Made by a program: the position numbers and the translations under genes
In this document: positions 23,597-36,500 of the stretch, one piece after another
Layout of the letters: every line of letters starts with the position of its first letter
How positions within the stretch are numbered: the first letter of the stretch is position 1
NCBI GenBank assembly: GCA_025403435.1
Contig: CM046354.1
Span: 41,551,779-41,615,778, forward strand
Direction: 5' to 3'
Length of the DNA: 64,000 nucleotides
Source: Artocarpus heterophyllus
Taxonomy: Eukaryota; Streptophyta; Magnoliopsida; Rosales; Moraceae
The notes under the pieces: generated by a model
Database searches by the model: none
What the model was told of the DNA's origin: nothing
What the model saw: only the letters and a program-made list of their open reading frames with translations

Positions 23597-25552
23597 ATAA
23601 CAGATCTTACTAACCTTTTTTGTATACCAAAGTGGGCTTGAATTCGTGTATAGAAGAACGTTTCAGAGGAGCCTCAACTAACTAGTCTTCATTGCTATTT
23701 TCTATCCACGATTGAAGTGTTGGCGGTCATACATCGTACAGCTCTTCCTCCAGTGACTCTCCTTCCAACTACTTAAGAAGACCTAGAACTAAGGTTCTTG
23801 AAGTTGAAACAATAGTTCTCAGGGAGTTTTAGACTTTTTCAAACTAGAGTACTTACTATATACCTCTCAAGTAATCTAAATAACAAAAAAAAATTGCTCC
23901 CTATTTATAGTGGTCGAATTTGGGGTTAAACCATATCAGGTGAGGCCTCAAAATTCAATTCTGGATCAACTTCTTCTGAAAAACGCGTCTAAAACGCATA
24001 TATAGATTTTTGCATGGTCGGTAGGCCGATCTCTATCGATCTAGGAGATTGGCTTGCCGAACTTACTCCATTGACAAGCTGAAGTTTTCCACCGGCCTAC
24101 AAACTTATGATAGTCTTGATCTGTGAGAATATCTTATTTTCCACTTGAGATTCTCAGATAGAGCCTCAGTTTTAATTCAAATAACATAATAGAGAAGCTA
24201 TCTTATTAAAGTAGCATACCTAGATAATCCTATAGAAAATAAAATATTATCCAAACAATTCAACATATTTATCTTGAATTAATTTACAAAATTAATTCAA
24301 CCAATAAACTAACACGAATTATTAAATCCAATCTTATCGAATTTCATCCAATCTAATAATTTAACAGAAGTCACCAATATGTAGGAAAAACATGTTGTAT
24401 CATTACAGGATTTATAATGAGCTAACAAAGGGGACCTAATGGACATATATAGTTCAAGCTCCTATAATTATAAAATACAACATCCTAGATACATATTTTA
24501 TAATTATCAACTCTAACGCTACTCCACTAAAAGCTTAGAACTGTACTCTCGAACTATATAAAATTACAAAACTTCACCAAGCCAACCATCCATGACATAT
24601 CATAATTTGTTACATCCCCATAGGATATTCATAATCAGCTTAAGGATAAACTCCATTTTACCTACGGGATTATTTTGATCTTACGTTCTATTATCACTCT
24701 ATTGGAATATTTACTATCTATAATAGTATACCATTCGGTGACACCTATGTATCCAAACGTTTGAGCGCTCTAGTCTTCCAATTACAAGATAATGCATATA
24801 AGAAAATATCATCAACTCTACAAAAATAGCTATGGATTCTATATCTATGAAATCAAGGGTCATGTCTCCAACATACCAATGTGCATACCATCATAAAGTT
24901 AGGATGTAACCCTTTGGTACATCAAAAGACAGAAGTCAAGAATACAAGCCCATTAGTCATTTTAGTATTAAGACACAACATAATTCAATTTTCAACCAAA
25001 TGATTGTCTAAAGTGAATTGATTGTCATTTTAGGATTAAGACACAACACAATTCATTTTAGGCCCATTAGTCACATCAAAAGACATATGATTGTCTAAAG
25101 TGAATTGATTTGCATGAACAGAATTATTAACCAAATCAATTCAATTTTTATGTCCTAATCCAATACACATCACCTATGACAATGCACCAATGTTTCCACT
25201 CACGAAGTCCCATTCCGATGACCACGACAAGCCATCTCCCATTTGGGATGTAGACAACATAACAATCTTAGCATGAATAAAGTGCCCAACTTTATTCCTT
25301 CGATTGCAGATCTTATGTTTTAGACCATCACCTTTAAGATTCATGTCTTTTGTATAATCTATCCATTATATACATGATTCTTAAAGGCTTAGACCGACAG
25401 TCTCAGACTTTTCTTGGTTTATCATACATTCAATAGAAATGAATATAAAGGGGACATCATTTGGTATATGAATAATAAATAAACCTTTTATTGATAAAAT
25501 GTATTCAAAAATATATTACAACATTTTACTCCTTAGGACACTATGTCTAACA
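23597..25552 (-). repeat. Cop LTR, diverged, truncated at its 3' end
   Basis: It contains the Cop LTR landmarks: AGATCTTACTAACC, TATA box TATAAATA on the minus strand (23902-23909), palindromic units at 24019, 24050 and 24072, the inverted repeat near 25093-25145 and the edge CTATGTCTAACA at 25552. The last 80-100 bp of the LTR (sense) is replaced by the CACTA end. It is the most diverged Cop LTR here, with a local duplication of TTGTCTAAAGTGAATTGATT at about 25003 and 25090. No pol sequence follows. Confidence 0.8.
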
Positions 25553-26391
25553 TTCTTATCATTAGTAGTGAACTGTGGTCATTGATTATGCTTAAGCTTT
25601 TGTATAATTGCAATGTGGAACATAGCCTAGGTTAAATGAACTGAGATTGTGTGTTTTTTGCGTAGATTACCCTATCTTTCTCATTGTAATGCTTCCATTA
25701 GGTTAAATCTAAGGAGCCATTTTTAGGTTATTTAATGGAAATAGATTAAATAAAGAGCTTTTTTTATTTAACGACATAGTAAGGAACGATTGGGACAGTA
25801 AAGCTTGTTGTTATCTATAGTTGGTAGTTTCAATATAAAACTAGGAATAATTCTAGGATTAATTGCATGGTTATTGTTTGGTGGTTGAGAATGATTCTTT
25901 AATTAGTTTTATTATTATTGTCTCGCACTTATTTATTTGCTTGTGTTTTGTTTAATTTAGTTGTTTAGTTAATTAAATTCAAAACCCAATTTGTGTTCCC
26001 CTCAAAAAGAAAAAAAAATGATTTGGGTTTAGTTTTATTGTGTTTAGGTTTTAATGTTAATAACTAATTAATTGAAACTAATCCTCTATGAGAATGATCC
26101 TTGCTTGCCATTATACTTAATAACGACAATATTCTTATCAAGATTTAATTTGGTACTCCCTTAGAGCCTACCAGATGAGTGTGGAAGATATTTTAGATTA
26201 GATTGAAGGGGAGTCTTGAGAAATAGAAGATTTGACCAGAATATTAGAGATTTGATAGCTATAATGTATATTTTATATTTTTGATTTGGTCAACTCTGTA
26301 AATTAGGAAATTAGCTAGATCGTTGCTATTCATTCCTGACTTTGTGCATTAGCCTTCCCTATGAGAAGGAAACGTGTATAGGAGTGTAAAG
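25553..26391. other. unclassified AT-rich intergenic sequence
   Basis: No open frame, repeat edge or RNA gene is supported. It lies between a Cop LTR and a solo LTR whose duplicated target TAAAG is at 26387-26391. Confidence 0.5.
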
Positions 26392-29300
26392 TGTAACGAC
26401 CCACCTATGTGGCCGTTACTTAACTTGAACATAAGCGTAACTTCAACATATTTTAAGATAAATTACTGAAATTACAGAAATAAATTTTTTTCCTCAAATG
26501 GATTCTTAACATATAACCTTTAAAAGAATAAAAATCCTTTATCAAAACTTAATTCCATAAAGGAAACAATGTAATTGTAATCATTGTGTTTAAACGTAAT
26601 CATGATTTCTCAAAACTTAATCCTTTGCATACTTCACAACATCAATTTTCTTATAACATAATCATAATAATTTTCTTGAAACATTTCCTTTGAACATAAG
26701 AATAATTATTTTAAAAACCATTTTCTTTAAAACATTTCTTTATGTAAATAAAACTATTTCAAAAGAATTTTAAATCAAATGATGGAATAAAATCATTGTA
26801 AATGCTTTTTAAAACTTCCTTAAAACCATCATAACAATTTCTCAAAGCATAACCGTCTAAACTTTCATATTAATAAATTCATAGAACATATTCATAAAGT
26901 TCTTTCTTTTTAAAACATTTTTCGTAAACATTTTTCATTAAACATGTATAATACGTTTTTCATAAAATGTCCTTCATAAACCTTTCCTTGAAGACAAAAA
27001 AATGTTTTTCATAAATAGTTAACGTAGAACAAAAACAGGCATAAATTTGTAAATTAATAATGCAGAAATATTACATGGCATGGGCGGTGTCCATACCCAT
27101 CTCTACCATTCGTCCGCCGCTCACCACTGTCCATCAATATCGCTGACAGGTTTTCTTACCTACAGCATGAACATACTTAAATGAGCTTTCGCTCAATAAG
27201 TAGGAAATCAGTCTCACAAAACATAATTAAAAATTATTTTAATAAAATTTGTAGTTAAAATCATATTAATAAAAATATGCATGAACCTTTTATGCTGGCT
27301 TATCAACTTGTTTTATGCTTAATTATTTAAGCCGTGACTTATCTTGTTACTTAACTTTTCTTATCTTATAACCTTTAGTGTTCGTACCAGCTTCAATAAT
27401 CATGAGATCTTTAACATGATGCTTCCCTTGTGGAAGACTTGAGACCATCGAACACCGAGGTCTTACTTTAACTTTATTTGTGTACCTCACATCTTGGAGG
27501 TCACAACTTTAACTTTACTTTTAGTACCTCACAATAGGGAGGCTGGTATGACAGTTCCTTTTTATCTTTGTTTTACCTTCTTTTTAATCTTAGTGAGTGT
27601 ATTAAATGCTATCACATTATATGCAAACTCAATTGCAAATCATAACTTATACTCTAAAACTTATTGCATAACAAATGCAATTTTAAACTTAATAACTTAA
27701 GCCGTAAAACTTTATCCATTAATAAAATACAAACATACTTTAAACATAATTATTGCAAATATATTGCAAATCTACACTGCGTTCATCACTTTACATGATC
27801 ATACCAACACACGACATGGCACATCATAACATAATAATACAAATTATCATAACATAATAGCACATCATAACATACACAGTGTAACAATTCACCGTTCATG
27901 CATTTTCATAACTTTTTATGAACACATTTTAACATTTTATTTTAAAACTATTCATACTATAGGTGAGATTTCTACTTACTTGGACTCCCAGCTAAGCGGG
28001 TTCAGTTATACCTCGTTGTATCTATAGTATGCAAAGCATCCTATACAATGCTCCTCGAGCTACCATGAATGGCTAGGAATGCTTTCTAGAGATCACATAT
28101 TGCTGAAAACGTCATTCTGGACTCCGTTACTGTAATTTGAATCACCTCAATCTGCGTGCAGTCGGTACCAGACAATTTTCATCAGAGTGGAATTAGCTCG
28201 AACGGAGGTCACCATCGCGTGCAAAGCATCAAAACGAGTCTAAAAGAGGTCTCGAATCTTCGATCAGAGGTCCGGATCACAAAATCCCAAAGTCGCCATT
28301 GACCGACGTTGACCGACTTTGACTGGTGTTGACCGGTGTCTACTGGACTCCATTGGCAACTGAGCTCGGGCCTACCCCCAAATAATTTGACCCTTTTGAG
28401 TCCAATGGGGGTGTCGATTTCACCTAATTCTACCTCTAACATTGCAGGTCGTAGCTCGATATTGATGGCAAAAATAGAGACTCCAATCATGGCTTTCCGG
28501 CGAAGCTACCATGCAATTTAGTTGGGGCTTTTGCTACCCATCCTCCTCTAAGCATTTCCCCCTATCCAATTTGAAGCATTGTGGTTGGGAAGAGCAAGAA
28601 TGGAGGCTCCTGTGGTGGTTGACGGTGGTGGACCTCAAACTCCATCGATCATTGACAGGATGTTGCAATTGAGGTGGGGGAAATCTTCTCCCTTCTCCTC
28701 TGATCATTTTGCCTCAATCAATTTGAGGTAACGTGGCTGGAATCGCCAAGATCGACATCTCACGTGGTCGTGGTGGCAAGTGTTGGCTGATTTCCATCCG
28801 ATGGAGGCGGTTTGGCAAACTTGGGAGGGCGGATCAACTTGGTGTCGCCCTTTAAACCTTTTGGGCTAGGAGGTGTCAATCACTGTCGTCGGAGTTGGCA
28901 AAACAGACGGTGGAACGACGGCGACAATGGCGGTAGATGGGCAGAGCAATCCGGCCGTTGTTGAGCTGCCACCAAGGGTGGGTTTTGTTCCTCTCATCAT
29001 AGTGGTCGTGTAGGAACAAGAATCATGTCGATCGGACATCGAACGGCGAAGATATCTCATCGGAAAGTTTGGGTTTCTCCACCACTTTGGGCAGCGCGTG
29101 CGGCTTCCTCCGGCGACGTTGCAGGCGGCACGGTACACCATTGGACTCAGCTCTACGAGAGCTTTCCATTGGTGCAAGAAGTGTCAAAAACAGACATCGA
29201 AATCTTGGCCATAATTTGAGAGGAGAGAGAGAAAATGTAGAAAGAGCATAATCTAATTTTTGTGGGACTTACTTTTTTTTTTGGCATTTTCAAGTATATA

Positions 29301-29677
29301 TTGGCACCATTGCTGGTCTTTGATGCCTATATGCATCGTGGTCGGATGGATCAAATTTGATTCATAACCATAACTATACACTTAACTGTATTCTTACTGA
29401 ATTGATATCATACAATAATTTTCACGTAATCATGGTAAGTTGAAAATTTTCACTTTTATCACATAATCTCAATTTAAATCTTTTAAATTGAGATTCTTGT
29501 AATTGCCACTACTATAGCTCATACATGAAATTAATGAATCATAAATTTTTAGTTTAGCACATTAAATTTAACTATTTTAATGTACTATCATAACATTTCA
29601 AGTACTTAACCAAGTAATTTTGAAAAAATCTTTAATTAATCACGTTTATTAATTTTTGATTTTTTCTAATCGTAACA
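26392..29677 (-). repeat. solo LTR of a gypsy-type element with 5-bp target duplication
   Basis: Starts TGTAACGACCC and ends CGTAACA on the plus strand. The five bases before it (26387-26391) and after it (29678-29682) are both TAAAG. The sense orientation is minus, since the reverse complement ends GGTCGTTACA and the TACTGAGC-like block is inverted (AGCTTTCGCTCAATAAGT at 27184). It shares blocks with 42381-46420, such as GTGGAAGACTTGAGACCATC and TTTTAGTACCTCACA. A GC-richer stretch (28100-29230) yields only short overlapping frames on both strands, which I do not call genes. No internal retroelement sequence is present. Confidence 0.88.
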
Positions 29678-30509
29678 TAAAGTAGGAGAGTATACAATTA
29701 TTTCAAATATCCATTTCTGCTTATGGAATAAATTCAATAAAGTTACAAATTTATAAAGTAAAGTATACATAAATGGATTAAAGAATTATTCACCTTTTTA
29801 TATCCTACATGTTAAGTTTATTAAAAAACTATACATTCGGCTGTTTATCTCTTTGAATGTACACCTTAATGTTAGATTTACTATACAAATTTATATTTTT
29901 TCTAATCAATCTCTAATTTTGACCTAAAAATTATCAAAATACCCTTAAATTTAAAAATAAGAAAACTTTAAAAGCTTAAAAGAACTTTATTAAAGGTTTT
30001 TGACTTAAAAAAAATAAAACACCCCAAAAATGGGTGTTTTATATGTCTTTGTTTTTCTTTTCTTCATACGTTTTTAAAGCCAAAATCAACTATTAAATGA
30101 AATAAAGTATAAATTTATATATTTAATCTAATCTAAAGTTATACATTCAATGAGATCAAAAGCCCAAAATATAATTTTTTGATAAACCTAAAATAGATGA
30201 TATAATAAGAAATATAAACCCTTAAGTAACACTTACATTGCTTATATTAGTTATAACAGCACAAATCTAAGTGATCTTTTTCACTAAACAGGTTGCATAT
30301 GGGGTGCTCAATCTCAACACAAAAATTCAGATTGATACGAACACGACCCAAAGTGCCACCCTTGGCTTTGATGTTTTGTACAAAATACATAAGAACTTGG
30401 TTTACAGAACGATTAAAATCAAGAGGAATCTAATAAAATTTATTCATAATGCTTGCTAACTCCACCGTGCATGTCATGCCCTATGGTCCTATGTAAAGAA
30501 AAAACACTT
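29678..30509. other. AT-rich spacer and 3' flank of PPR4
   Basis: No coding region is supported. A perfect inverted repeat (10-bp arms, 7-nt loop) lies at 30015-30041. The last few hundred bases probably include the 3' untranslated region of the gene that ends at 30510, but no polyadenylation site can be fixed by eye. Confidence 0.5.
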
Positions 30510-33500
30510 TCAAAACCATACTCCGTCGTTTATATCATCGTTATCGTCATCACCATTACTTTCATTACCGACAGCAGAAAATATCTCATTATCGTTGCTG
30601 TCAACGTCAATTTCATTGTCAGTATCGATATCAGAATTTTCTTCCAAACTATGAGACAGGCTCCAATCAGGAGGGAAGGTCTTTTGCAAAGCTTCTGTAA
30701 GCTCACCGCCGCCCCTCTCAATCCTGCGCAAGCACTTGGACCAGTGAACCGCAGTTCCCATATCAACAGTAAACCCAGATTCTATCATTTCTCTACAAAT
30801 TGAAAGAATTCCAGAGTAAACGTAAGCCTCAGCAACTTGAGCCCTTGACAGCAGAGATGTCATCAAGCAGTGGTATACAGCTTTGTCTGGTTTCAATCCT
30901 GCCAACTTCATCTCATCAAAGCATTTCAGAGCCTTCTCCGGAAGCGAAGCACGTGCCCAACCATGTATCAACGTGGTGTAGGTTTTAACATTTGGCTTTA
31001 CCCCAAAGGCCTGCATTTCTTGGATTGTTTTCGTAGCTCTCTGCAATGAAACAAAAACCATTCAAAATGGCAACTATCAAACTGAATTGAGCTGCTTAAA
31101 GTAAAACAAAATCATTCAGCTTTTCATGTCTTGTGGTATAAGAGACGATGATTTTGCTAACAAAACACGGCCAATAGTAGAATGGGAAAAATTAACCCAA
31201 ATCGATTGCAAATTTTAAGAGTTGATCTCGTTGTCAGAAGATTATCAGATAAAAACGTGACACAGGTATTTACTTTTAATTTCTAATGCATGACAAGATA
31301 TAAGCCCACTCTATGAAGTCGAATAAATTGCAAAGGCTAAAAGCAGAATATAGTAAGGCATTATTTCTAGAAAAACAAGAGGAAAAAAAAATCCCCCCTG
31401 GATCTTAGATCTAACTAGAAAAGTGGACTACTAAGAAACCACCATTCATTTCCAAGAACCATGAAAACAATACTTAAATTTCATCATAGTATCCAGTAAA
31501 CAAAAGGACCTTTGGAATTGAGTATAACTTCATTTCCTAGGCTATTGAAACTAATATAGCACGATTTCTCCGTAGCCTCTGTTTAAACCAAAATAGAAAC
31601 TAGTATTTAAAAGCATACCAACATATCTCCAGCTCTGCTACAAGCATTTATGAAAGACGTGTAGGTATGAATATCAGGTTGAACGCCTTCCTGTTTCATT
31701 TGTTGCATCAGGTCAGCAGCCTCCCAAACATCACCTCTTCGAGCCCATCTACAAGAAAAATAACAAACTTGAGCACCAAAAGCAGACAGCATAACAAGTC
31801 AATTAAAAGAGAGGATTAAATATATAACGTAGATTCCAATTATGCTCTCGTGGCTTTCTTTCTATCATTTTTCTTTTTTTAAAGTTACGCTCAAATGTTT
31901 TGAGACATATTTGAAAAGGGCTGGCAAGAGAAATATTTATATATATATATGTATGTATGTATATGTAAGCAACGACTTTTGACAACACTACCATACACCC
32001 AAGATTGTAACAACTCGTACCCATCAATTAGTATATTGTACACAAAGGTATTCCTTGGAATCTTTTGATTACTCATTTCTTTTGTTACTGCTAAAGCACT
32101 CTGCATCCTGCCAGCCTTGCAACATGCCTTTAATAATGCCTCATACGTAAACACATCGAGTTCAAGGCCCTGGTTCCTCAATTTAGTAAAATACTCAAAG
32201 GCCTTCCCAGTATCACCCAGTGATGCGTAGCCATGCATGATGGTTGTGTATGTATGTTCGTTTGGACTTACACCTGCCAGTGTCATCTCATCTAATATTT
32301 CAACAGCCTTCACCATCTACAAGACATTAAAAACAAACAAACAAAACTCACTAGAGAGTATTATACACCAGTTTCTTTACTTTCAATAGAGGGGTTACAC
32401 TAAACTCTGGGTATCACAAGCTACTAAGTTTTTTAGCTCTAAGATCTACCAACAAATCTGATGTCATTTGGGACATGAATATGTCATGGGACCCGATTGT
32501 TATTTTCGCATTCCAGGTTATATTAAGGCACATTTAACAACCTTAGACTTTGTATAAACTATAAATCCGAGCTTTAAGTGTGTGCAGCGCAATTTACCTG
32601 ACGTTTCTCAACAAGGCCAAGAATCAAAGCATTGAAAGTATGTACAGTGGGTATGCATCCACTCATCCTCATCATATCAAAAATTTCCAAAGCTCTTCTC
32701 ATTTCTCCAGCTCTCGCAAAACCATGTATAATTGGCATGAAAGTACGTGTTGTAGGCCTATGCCTAGACTTTTGCATTTCTTTGACAGTTTGAATGGCAC
32801 GATCCATGTTTCCCATACCACAGAATGCTCTTATAATGTTATTGTAGAGGACTACATCAGGCTTTAGACCATCCTTTATAACATCTTCAAATACTGCAAA
32901 TGCGTTAGTCCAATCTTTCAATTTCAAAAATCCATTTATTAACATGGAATAGGTCTTCATGTTATGCTTTATGCCAGCCGATTCCATCTTCTTGCTAACT
33001 TCCAAGGCCTTGGAAACTTTTCCAATCTGAAAGAAGCACATAATGTTAACAATAATAAGGTATCAATAGAAGTAAAAATAATCAAAACTAATGACACAAT
33101 GCCATATATATTGGAAAGCTTTTTATTTTTTTTTTAAAAAAATCAAATTAGCACACAAGGAAAAAGAATGCAATACCTTGGTATAAAGATTGATCAGGCA
33201 TCCATAACTGATAACTGATGGTGTAAAGCCACATTCCTTATATTAAAAAAAAAAAAAAAAAAAAAGGGGTCAAGTGGGCAGTAATTCAGTGGCATGGAAA
33301 GTGACCTCTGCCAGCATGTGAGGGCAGGAAGCAAAGGAAGATGCTGGAAATCCTAATCCCTTGAATGTATTTTACATACTTAGAGGTACTAGTCATAAGA
33401 ACCGTCGGAAAAGGAAAGACTTGTATAGAAAATAGATTACATTCAGTATATGATATATGCTTGTCTGTTAAGGTGTTTGGGAGAAGAATTCAAACTATAG

Positions 33501-36500
33501 AGCTTATCACAAACTGTGGCATGTGAGAGCTTTACATTCTAACACGTCAGAGCTTTACATTGTTTGCATGTTCAAACCACCCTCCCAAAGAGGGCTTGTG
33601 TCTCCACATGTGTGTACATGTATATATGAATATTTATGTTTAACCTCGAACAAAAGCAACACTATCACAAGTGTTTTACCTTGAGACGTCCAAAGACAAC
33701 CAAGCACTTATCTTCATTTCCAATCATTGTGTAACCATCCATCATGGTATGATAAATGTCAATTGAAGCATCTATGCCTGCTTCTTCCATTTCCCGCACC
33801 AATGTCTCGGCTCTTTCCATATTGCACATTTGACTGATATTTGAAGGAAAGCTAAGCAAATGTAAAGCTTTAAAAATAAAAAAATAAAATAAAAATAAAA
33901 AAATAAGAAAAAAAAAGATAAGGAGATAGAGTAGTCCACCCGGATAGGAGGCCTACACACAGCAACAGTTTGAGACTGAACAACGGTAGAATAGTAGAAG
34001 CAAAACAGAAGTCAGAATTACATTTATTAGTAGTTTTCTTATGTTTACATTGTTGGCAATACAATTCCAAAAATCAATGATTTGTGTACGAAGTAATCGA
34101 TTAGGATATTATGAAACATCACATGAGGAACCTATAGTTACAATTGTAAATACTCACCAATGAGCATATATAATATTTCCATAGATAATTGCGTTTACAG
34201 TTGTGTGTCTCTCGTTGGCCTCCTTAAACCATAACTCTGCAGCTCTTTCAAAAAGAACATCCAGGAACATCAAATTAATAATCAGGAATATTAGAAGTTT
34301 CAAAAAACTATTAAATCAAAACTCAACAACTCAACAAATTTTTTTACACACTAAAAAAGTTGTTGAATAAATTCCTAAGAAAACTCGTACAGAAGGTATC
34401 ATAAAACTTCAAAGTTACTACCAAAAAACTATGAGGACGACTCATCATGTAAATCTTTAACAGCTAAAAAATACAGGAATATGGTATGCTTCATACGCAG
34501 CATATATCATGCTACACTAACATAACTAGCAGTGACAACTGTAAATAAAAAAGGACCATGATACTATAACAGCCACAAATGAAATTTCTGAGCAAAGGAA
34601 AAAGTGTCGTGTCTCTTAATGATTAGAAAATGCATAATTCAAAACGTATGCAGTTCACTTACTCAGCATTGCCCATTTTTGCAAAGCCTCCCACTATTAT
34701 ACTGTAAGTCACCAAACTCATCTCAATTCCCTCGTCCTTCATTTTCCTAACACAAGATAATGCCTCTTCCATGTCTCTGCCAACTGCATAAGCGTGAATA
34801 AGGCTGCATGTAATATAAATATTTCAATGTTTGGAAAAGGATAACTCAAGTACACATTCACAAAACCGTAAAAACTAATAATTGTACTTTGTTTCTTTAC
34901 ATACTTGAGTAATTAGAAAACTTAAACAGGAACAGCATTATTGCATACATGATGGAGATTAATGTGGATGTAGTAATGACTAAAACCTCATAGTAAGTAT
35001 GGCCAACCTAGAGTGGTGAAACATGTGCAATAAAGACATTGCCCAAAAGTACCTGTATGCAGCATCTTATATAGCAGAAATTAGCTTATAAGCACAAGAG
35101 TAGACATCATTTAATCAATTTGATTTGTTATTCCTCTATTTTAGCAAATGAAGCGCCTAACTTTTCCCAGGTTGTAGGAATTATCTTGATTAAAGCCAGT
35201 TGTTTAACAGAATTTTATGGTACAGCTCTTTACGAAGGCATACTAATTGATTGTTACAGGTGAAATACCAGCAAAATTAATCTAACCTGACATTGTTGAT
35301 TATTGGGTAAAATCCAAGCAGAGCTTGAAAGATTGCATCAAAGCATTTAAAAATATTATTAATTCAGAATTCCAGTGCATGAACTTATCACATGAGGTAG
35401 CAGAAGAGAAATGAATGACTCACATAAAGTTACCATCAACCTACAGAAACTCACAGAAATTTACCATTGAATTACAGAAATTCACACCAATTGACCCAAA
35501 CTACACAATCACATAATGAATTTAACCTAAGATAAAACTTATATGTCACTGTTTATTATGTCTTACCTAGCCAATACCTGTTTATAATCTTTTACTGTAA
35601 TTAATACCTTGTATAGACATGCGATGACGGCTCTATTCCCCTTGCCCGCATATTCTCAAAAGTTTCACGTGCATGATGCATGTCACCTCTCCTTGCATAA
35701 TACTTTACCATCAAGCCATATTCTCTTCTAGAGGGCTGTCATAAATAAAAAATTAAAAAAAAAAATCATTATAATCTTTTTTTCTTTTTTCCTTATCATG
35801 GCTGCCAGTGTTTAACACAGTTACATCTTATCTAAAAAACTGCAAAGGAGATTCAGAGGGTTAGAAAGATTTTTTATGAATTAGTCAATAAGTACCAAGA
35901 GATGTTTGGTAGCGATGAGTTGGACCCTACTACAACCACAGATACTCTACCTGCTTCCATGGCAGTGGACTTGGTTGTTGATGATGTTGTGGATCCTTTG
36001 GCCAGATATGATCTATTTGTTAGTAGTACCTCTAGTGTTGCCGTTGCTAAGTCTGAGTTAGACTATTATTTTGAGGATGCTGTTTTGCCAAGGGCTAATG
36101 GTTTTGATATACTTGCTTGGTGGAGGACTAATGGAATAAAGAATCCTGTTTTGCAACAAATTGCTAGAGATGTCTTGGTAGTCCCTATCTCTAATGTTGC
36201 TTCTGAGTCTGCTTTTAGTACTGGTAGTAGACATGTTTCTCCACATCGCAATAGACTTCATCCTACAACAGTGGAGACTTTAATATGTGCCCAAGATTGG
36301 TTATGGTCAACTATAGAAGGAATGAACTAATTTTTATATTACATAATGTTTTAAATTTTCTTTTACACAAATTATATACTAATTATTTTATGTGTTTACT
36401 TGTCACTCTATGTTAACAGATTCATCAACATCACCTCTTCATTATAGGAACGAAGAAACTCAAACTATGGACAAGAATGAGGTAAATGGAGTGTATGCTT

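Noticed and set aside
28209..29251. Overlapping open frames on both strands in the GC-richer part of the solo LTR
   Set aside because: Short, on both strands, no domain recognised, and inside an LTR bounded by target duplications.
35902..36330. Domesticated hAT-derived host gene
   Set aside because: Only the C-terminal domain is present, inside an intron on the opposite strand, with no start context or other exons. Kept as a pseudogene.
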